Assembly: GCA_934216625.1 (NCBI GenBank)
Contig: CAKQCC010000021.1
Coordinates: forward strand, 1 to 10,202
Length of the DNA: 10,202 nt
Origin: an uncultured Lactobacillaceae bacterium
GTDB lineage: Bacteria > Bacillota > Bacilli > Lactobacillales > Lactobacillaceae
Direction: 5' to 3'
Position numbers and translations under genes: made by a program. Below, in pieces: positions 7,346 to 10,202 of this stretch (positions are counted from its first letter, which is position 1; each line of letters starts with the position of its first letter). The notes under the pieces were generated by a model. It was not told where the DNA came from. It saw nothing but the letters and a program-made list of their open reading frames with translations, and ran no database searches.

Positions 7346-7366
7346 TCAGTTAAAAATCGATCTCAT
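7346..7366 (-). promoter_or_regulatory. Possible leader mini-ORF (MRSIFN) upstream of asnB
   Basis: Six sense codons ATG AGA TCG ATT TTT AAC and TGA, preceded by AAGGA (7380-7376) at 9 nt. The stop codon overlaps the GAGGAG of asnB, so a ribosome ending here would cover or re-use the asnB site. The last sense codon is Asn. Purely sequence-based; translation is unproven and it may be chance. Confidence 0.35.
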
Positions 7367-7395
7367 TGGTTTTAATCCTTAAATATCCATTTGAT

Positions 7396-7425
7396 ATTAT
7401 AACAAATCCCAGCTTAATTCACCAT
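7396..7425 (-). promoter_or_regulatory. Promoter of the asnB-murE-ligase-racemase operon
   Basis: A perfect -10 TATAAT is at 7401-7396. The hexamer about 17 nt upstream, TGGTGA, is a weak -35, so the promoter may need an activator or a looser spacing. The start would be near 7389, giving a leader of about 60 nt that contains the mini-ORF. No other convincing promoter is seen inside the tightly spaced operon. Confidence 0.6.
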
Positions 7426-7461
7426 TAAATTAGGTGGCTTTTAAATTTAATCTAAAAAGTG

Positions 7462-7467
7462 TATAAT
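7462..7467 (+). promoter_or_regulatory. -10 box upstream of tRNA-Leu
   Basis: TATAAT lies 19 nt before the tRNA 5' end. The -35 is poor: TTTTAA near 7439-7444 is the best I see with 17-nt spacing. Confidence 0.55.
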
Positions 7468-7486
7468 AATAGTTGTTAATTGAATT

Positions 7487-7571
7487 GCCCCAATGGCGGA
7501 ATTGGCAGACGCGCAGCGTTCAGGTCGCTGTGGGATTTTATCCCGTATAGGTTCGAATCCTACTTGGGGCA
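7487..7571 (+). tRNA. tRNA-Leu (anticodon CAG)
   Basis: Acceptor arms GCCCCAA (7487-7493) and TTGGGGC (7564-7570) pair over 7 bp, with discriminator A at 7571. A CAGCG/CGCTG anticodon stem encloses the loop TTCAGGT, giving anticodon CAG (7521-7523), which reads CUG. The long variable arm GGGATTTTATCCC and the GGTTCGAATCC T-arm confirm a class II tRNA. CCA is not encoded. Confidence 0.97.
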
Positions 7572-7576
7572 TTACG

Positions 7577-7606
7577 GGCAGTAATTAGGTAATTACCGCC
7601 TTTTTT
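7577..7606 (+). terminator. Terminator after tRNA-Leu
   Basis: GGC-A-GTAATT (7577-7586) pairs with AATTAC-C-GCC (7591-7600) around an AGGT loop, with one A/C mismatch, followed by six T. It is modest in strength and lies just 25 nt before mscL, so some read-through is plausible. Confidence 0.8.
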
Positions 7607-7631
7607 CTTTCCGTTTAGTTAGGAGGAAAAC

Positions 7632-8006
7632 ATGTTTAAACAGTTCAAGCAATTTATTTCACGCGGTAACGTCATTGACATGGCCGTTGGTATCATTATC
7701 GGCAGTGCCTTTACGGGAATTGTTAAATCATTGACCAACAACTTAATTAACCCGTTAATCGGTCTTTTTATGGGTAAAGTTAACTTTTCGGGCTGGATCT
7801 TTAGAATCGGCCAAGCTCAATTTAAATTCGGGAGCTTTATTAATTCGGTCATTAATTTTTTCATCATTGCTTTAGTGGTCTTTTTGCTAATTAAAGCTAT
7901 CAATAAAATTACTCACCACCAAAAAGCAACCAAAATTAGTTCAACTGACCAACTTCTGACTGAAATCAGGGATTTACTTCAAAAGCAAAGTCAACAAGGG
8001 AAATGA
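7632..8006 (+). CDS. mscL: Large-conductance mechanosensitive channel MscL
   Basis: Membrane channel that opens under high membrane tension to release solutes on osmotic down-shock. At 124 aa it has typical length. The N-terminal amphipathic helix and TM1 are characteristic: FKQFISRGNVIDMAVGIIIG (4-23), with the conserved RGNV(I/V)D(M/L)AVG stretch. A short periplasmic loop (GQAQFKFGSF) leads to TM2 (FINSVINFFIIALVVFLLIKAIN), and a cytoplasmic helix LLTEIRDLLQKQ ends the protein. AGGAGG (7621-7626) is 5 nt before the ATG. No separate promoter is visible between the tRNA terminator and the gene, so it may depend on read-through. nnrD follows closely. Confidence 0.97.
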   Translation: MFKQFKQFISRGNVIDMAVGIIIGSAFTGIVKSLTNNLINPLIGLFMGKVNFSGWIFRIGQAQFKFGSFINSVINFFIIALVVFLLIKAINKITHHQKATKISSTDQLLTEIRDLLQKQSQQGK

Positions 8007-8031
8007 TAATATCAAATTAATTAACGATGAA

Positions 8032-8844
8032 TTGTTACGCCAAACCATTCGAATCCGCCCTAACCATAGTTTTAAAGGAACGTACGGAAAAGTAACTTTA
8101 GTCGGTGGTAATCGAAACTTCGGCGGCGCCATCATTATGGCCAGTTCTGCCGCCGTCTATTCCGGGGCTGGATTAGTAACTACCGTTGCCGACCTAAGTA
8201 ATTCAGCAGCCCTTCACGCTCGGTTACCAGAAGCTATGATCGCCAATATTAACGATCCCAAGGAAGTCCGAAGCTTAGTTCAACCGGCTAAAGTCGTTGT
8301 AATTGGCTCCGGCTTAGGAACTAGTGCCAAAAGTAAAGAAGTTTTAAAAGAAGTCTTTAACACCGTTTCGTCAAACCAAATTCTAATAATTGACGGCTCC
8401 GCCATCACTCTAGTGGCTAAAGACCATTTATTACTTCCCAGCGCCCACCTGGTGTTTACACCCCACCAAGTCGAATGGCAGCGGTTATCAGGAATTAAGC
8501 TAACTGATCAAAGTAACGTTAAAAAAAATCAAGCCGTTCGAGACCAACTCGGCGGAATTGTGGTCCTGAAATCACATCACACCCAAGTTTACAGTGACCA
8601 AGAAATGTTACAGAACCCAATCGGAACCCCGGCTCAAGCCACCGGTGGCATGGGTGACACTCTGGCCGGGATGATCGGTGGATTCTGTGCTCAATTTGAT
8701 AATTTGAGAAACGCGGTCGCTGCCGCTGTTTACGCCCACAGTGACATCGCCGACCGCCTAGCGCAAGATCAATACGTGGTCTTACCAACTCAGATTATCA
8801 AATTCATTCCCCAATATATGAAACAGCATGAAGCCAGAAATTAA
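8032..8844 (+). CDS. nnrD: ADP-dependent (S)-NAD(P)H-hydrate dehydratase
   Basis: Repairs hydrated NADH/NADPH, removing water at the cost of ADP (YjeF C-terminal domain, ribokinase-like fold), in the cytoplasm. From the TTG at 8032 it is 270 aa. Visible motifs: GTYGKVTLVGGN (16-27), GGAIIMASSAAVYSGAGLVT (31-50), IGSGLG (91-96), DGSAI (121-125), TPHQVEWQRL (143-152) and the nucleotide-binding GGMGDTLAGMIGG (205-217) with catalytic D209. The N-terminal epimerase domain of fused homologues is absent, as in many lactobacilli. The start is uncertain. TTG 8032 has no Shine-Dalgarno, and the same frame extends upstream as IKLINDE, which looks like family N-terminus. The AAGGGA at 7996-8001 would suit an ATC at 8011, 9 nt away. 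It is probably co-transcribed with mscL. Confidence 0.9.
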   Translation: MLRQTIRIRPNHSFKGTYGKVTLVGGNRNFGGAIIMASSAAVYSGAGLVTTVADLSNSAALHARLPEAMIANINDPKEVRSLVQPAKVVVIGSGLGTSAKSKEVLKEVFNTVSSNQILIIDGSAITLVAKDHLLLPSAHLVFTPHQVEWQRLSGIKLTDQSNVKKNQAVRDQLGGIVVLKSHHTQVYSDQEMLQNPIGTPAQATGGMGDTLAGMIGGFCAQFDNLRNAVAAAVYAHSDIADRLAQDQYVVLPTQIIKFIPQYMKQHEARN

Positions 8845-8867
8845 AGCTAATTCAATTAAATTAAACC

Positions 8868-8907
8868 AAAAAGTCATCGTTGAAATAAATTTTCGACGAT
8901 GACTTTT
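8868..8907. terminator. Bidirectional intrinsic terminator
   Basis: A 12-bp perfect stem AAAAGTCATCGT (8869-8880) / ACGATGACTTTT (8896-8907), extended inside by GAAA/TTTC pairs. A/T tracts at the ends serve both strands. It lies between the convergent nnrD and flippase genes. Confidence 0.92.
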
Positions 8908-8925
8908 AATTTATTTTCTTAATCG

Positions 8926-10202
8926 TTATCTAATTTTAAGCTTGGATCTTAATTGGTTAGCCTTCAAAGTACCCAGGATTCGGTCGGCCAGACGACTCTT
9001 CAGGACACAGTAAGCGTATGATAGCCCACCGATCAGAGCCGCAATCATTACGACCACGAAGCTACCAATCCGACCGTTAACATTCATCAGTATCGATAAA
9101 TAACGGTTCCCAAGCGTTACGGCCACTAAAGCTTCAACGTAAACCAGAATTGAGCAAATTAAGATTCCGTTGGTGTCACTGGCAATCTGACTATAATTAA
9201 TCCCGAATTGCCGATCCATTGACCGCAGAATTAAGCCACTCGCAACCAGAAAGCCCAACGCACTTGAAAGCATCGGCCCGAACGTTCCGCAAAAGTAAAC
9301 CAGAGGAACTTGAGTCAGCAATTTAGCAACCACGCCAACGCAAAAGAACTTTACGGCTCGTTTGTTTTGGGAAATTCCCTGCATCATAGCACTAACGACC
9401 GTAAAGATACCGAAAGTAATGGCTACCAATGAATAAAATGACAATACATTCGCGGAAAGGCCCTGATGACTCGTTCCGTAAAACAATCGGTTTAACGGTC
9501 CAGCTACGGCCGTCATCCCTAACGAACTCGGCAGCATAATCAATTCAAACAAAACCAGCGCGTTCGTAATTTGTTGCCGAATTTCTACTTTATCGCGTCG
9601 GGTGTAAGCTTCTGATAATAAAGGAACCACGGTGATCGCAATTGCGCTCGACAGTGAAATGGTAATCATTACTAACTTATTCGCGTTTCCGGCAAAAATC
9701 GCGTACAAGTCATTCACCATTAATGAGCTATAATTTCGGAACATGTGCATTAAATGAAAGAACGTGTACTGATCAATCAACTGAAAGATTGAAGTCCCAG
9801 CACCCAAAATCACGAACGGTACAGCCTGCTGAATGATTTCGTGATAAAGTTCACGGGTCGGTACTTTCATCTGGTGATTACTATGAATCACTAGGCCCCG
9901 GTAATAACTGCGACGCCGCAAGTAATACCAGCCTAAAATCAAGAAGCCGGCAACGGCTCCGATAAACGCCGCAAAAGTTGATTGAGAAACGGCAGTAATC
10001 CAATTGCCGTGCATCACGCGCATGATCAAATACGCAGTCAATAACATGTAAACAACCCGAACCAGCTGCTCGGTAAATTGCGAAATGGCACTCGGCGCCA
10101 TATCCTGATAACCCTGGAAAAAGCCCCGGGTAATACTCATAGACGGAATAATTAGTACGGCCCAAGCTAGTGAACGCATAATCGGAATTACGTTTGAATT
10201 AT
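8926..10202 (-). CDS. Polysaccharide/lipid II flippase-like membrane protein (PST/MurJ/YtgP type), N-terminus cut off
   Basis: Probable flippase of a lipid-linked cell-wall precursor. The frame is open to the right edge; the ATG at 10179 is internal, since NSNVIPI precedes it without a stop. About 424 residues are visible, and homologues of about 530-550 aa imply that some 100-130 N-terminal residues are missing. From the ATG, the segment SITRGFFQGYQDMAPSAISQ (15-34) then TEQLVRVVYML is characteristic of the SpoVB/YtgP branch of the MOP flippases. About ten hydrophobic helices follow, and the C-terminus is basic (LKANQLRSKLKIR). No wall-polysaccharide genes are adjacent in the window. The nearby peptidoglycan operon fits a YtgP/MurJ role, but O-antigen-type transporters cannot be excluded from sequence alone. 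Confidence 0.85.
   Translation of the reverse strand, partial: NSNVIPIMRSLAWAVLIIPSMSITRGFFQGYQDMAPSAISQFTEQLVRVVYMLLTAYLIMRVMHGNWITAVSQSTFAAFIGAVAGFLILGWYYLRRRSYYRGLVIHSNHQMKVPTRELYHEIIQQAVPFVILGAGTSIFQLIDQYTFFHLMHMFRNYSSLMVNDLYAIFAGNANKLVMITISLSSAIAITVVPLLSEAYTRRDKVEIRQQITNALVLFELIMLPSSLGMTAVAGPLNRLFYGTSHQGLSANVLSFYSLVAITFGIFTVVSAMMQGISQNKRAVKFFCVGVVAKLLTQVPLVYFCGTFGPMLSSALGFLVASGLILRSMDRQFGINYSQIASDTNGILICSILVYVEALVAVTLGNRYLSILMNVNGRIGSFVVVMIAALIGGLSYAYCVLKSRLADRILGTLKANQLRSKLKIR

Noticed and set aside
8519..8788. Minus-strand ORF opposite nnrD
   Set aside because: Its product is an Arg/Cys/His-rich shadow with no start signals. nnrD motifs lie on the other strand.
1..10202. Insertion sequences, prophage genes or CRISPR arrays
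   Set aside because: No transposase or integrase fragments, no regularly spaced repeats, and intergenic regions are explained by leaders, promoters and terminators.

Overview
The window looks like chromosomal DNA of a low-GC Gram-positive bacterium of the Lactobacillaceae. The signs are AGGAGG-type ribosome binding sites, a T-box leader, the families present, and the grouping of an aspartate racemase, a D-aspartate-ligase-like ATP-grasp enzyme, a MurE ligase and an AsnB-type amidotransferase. That grouping is known from lactic acid bacteria whose peptidoglycan is cross-linked through D-Asp/D-Asn. I cannot name a species.

Layout. Positions 1-681 (minus) hold the N-terminal half of an APC-superfamily amino-acid permease with a GTG start. 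It lies behind a well-formed T-box leader and terminator (about 715-1106). A divergent promoter drives a secreted, very acidic protein (1215-1856) with two long amphipathic segments and no recognised family. A bidirectional terminator (1876-1910) separates it from a convergent, tightly packed minus-strand operon: asnB-like amidotransferase (5441-7330), murE (3888-5420), ATP-grasp D-Asp ligase (2638-3885) and aspartate racemase (1924-2634), with gaps of 20, 2 and 3 nt. The asnB leader contains a six-codon mini-ORF whose last sense codon is Asn and whose stop overlaps the asnB Shine-Dalgarno. Divergent from asnB are tRNA-Leu(CAG), mscL and nnrD on the plus strand. A second bidirectional terminator (8868-8907) separates these from a minus-strand PST/MurJ-like flippase that runs off the right edge.

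How the genes fit together (inference from families and context): MurE adds the third stem-peptide residue, probably L-Lys. The racemase makes D-Asp and the ATP-grasp enzyme attaches it to the Lys side chain. The AsnB-like protein could amidate the branch to D-isoasparagine. The YtgP/MurJ-like flippase, transcribed separately, would export the lipid-linked precursor. This is a coherent peptidoglycan cross-bridge module of a known type. The least explained elements are the secreted acidic protein with its inverted-repeat promoter, the asnB leader mini-ORF, and the unusual start of nnrD.
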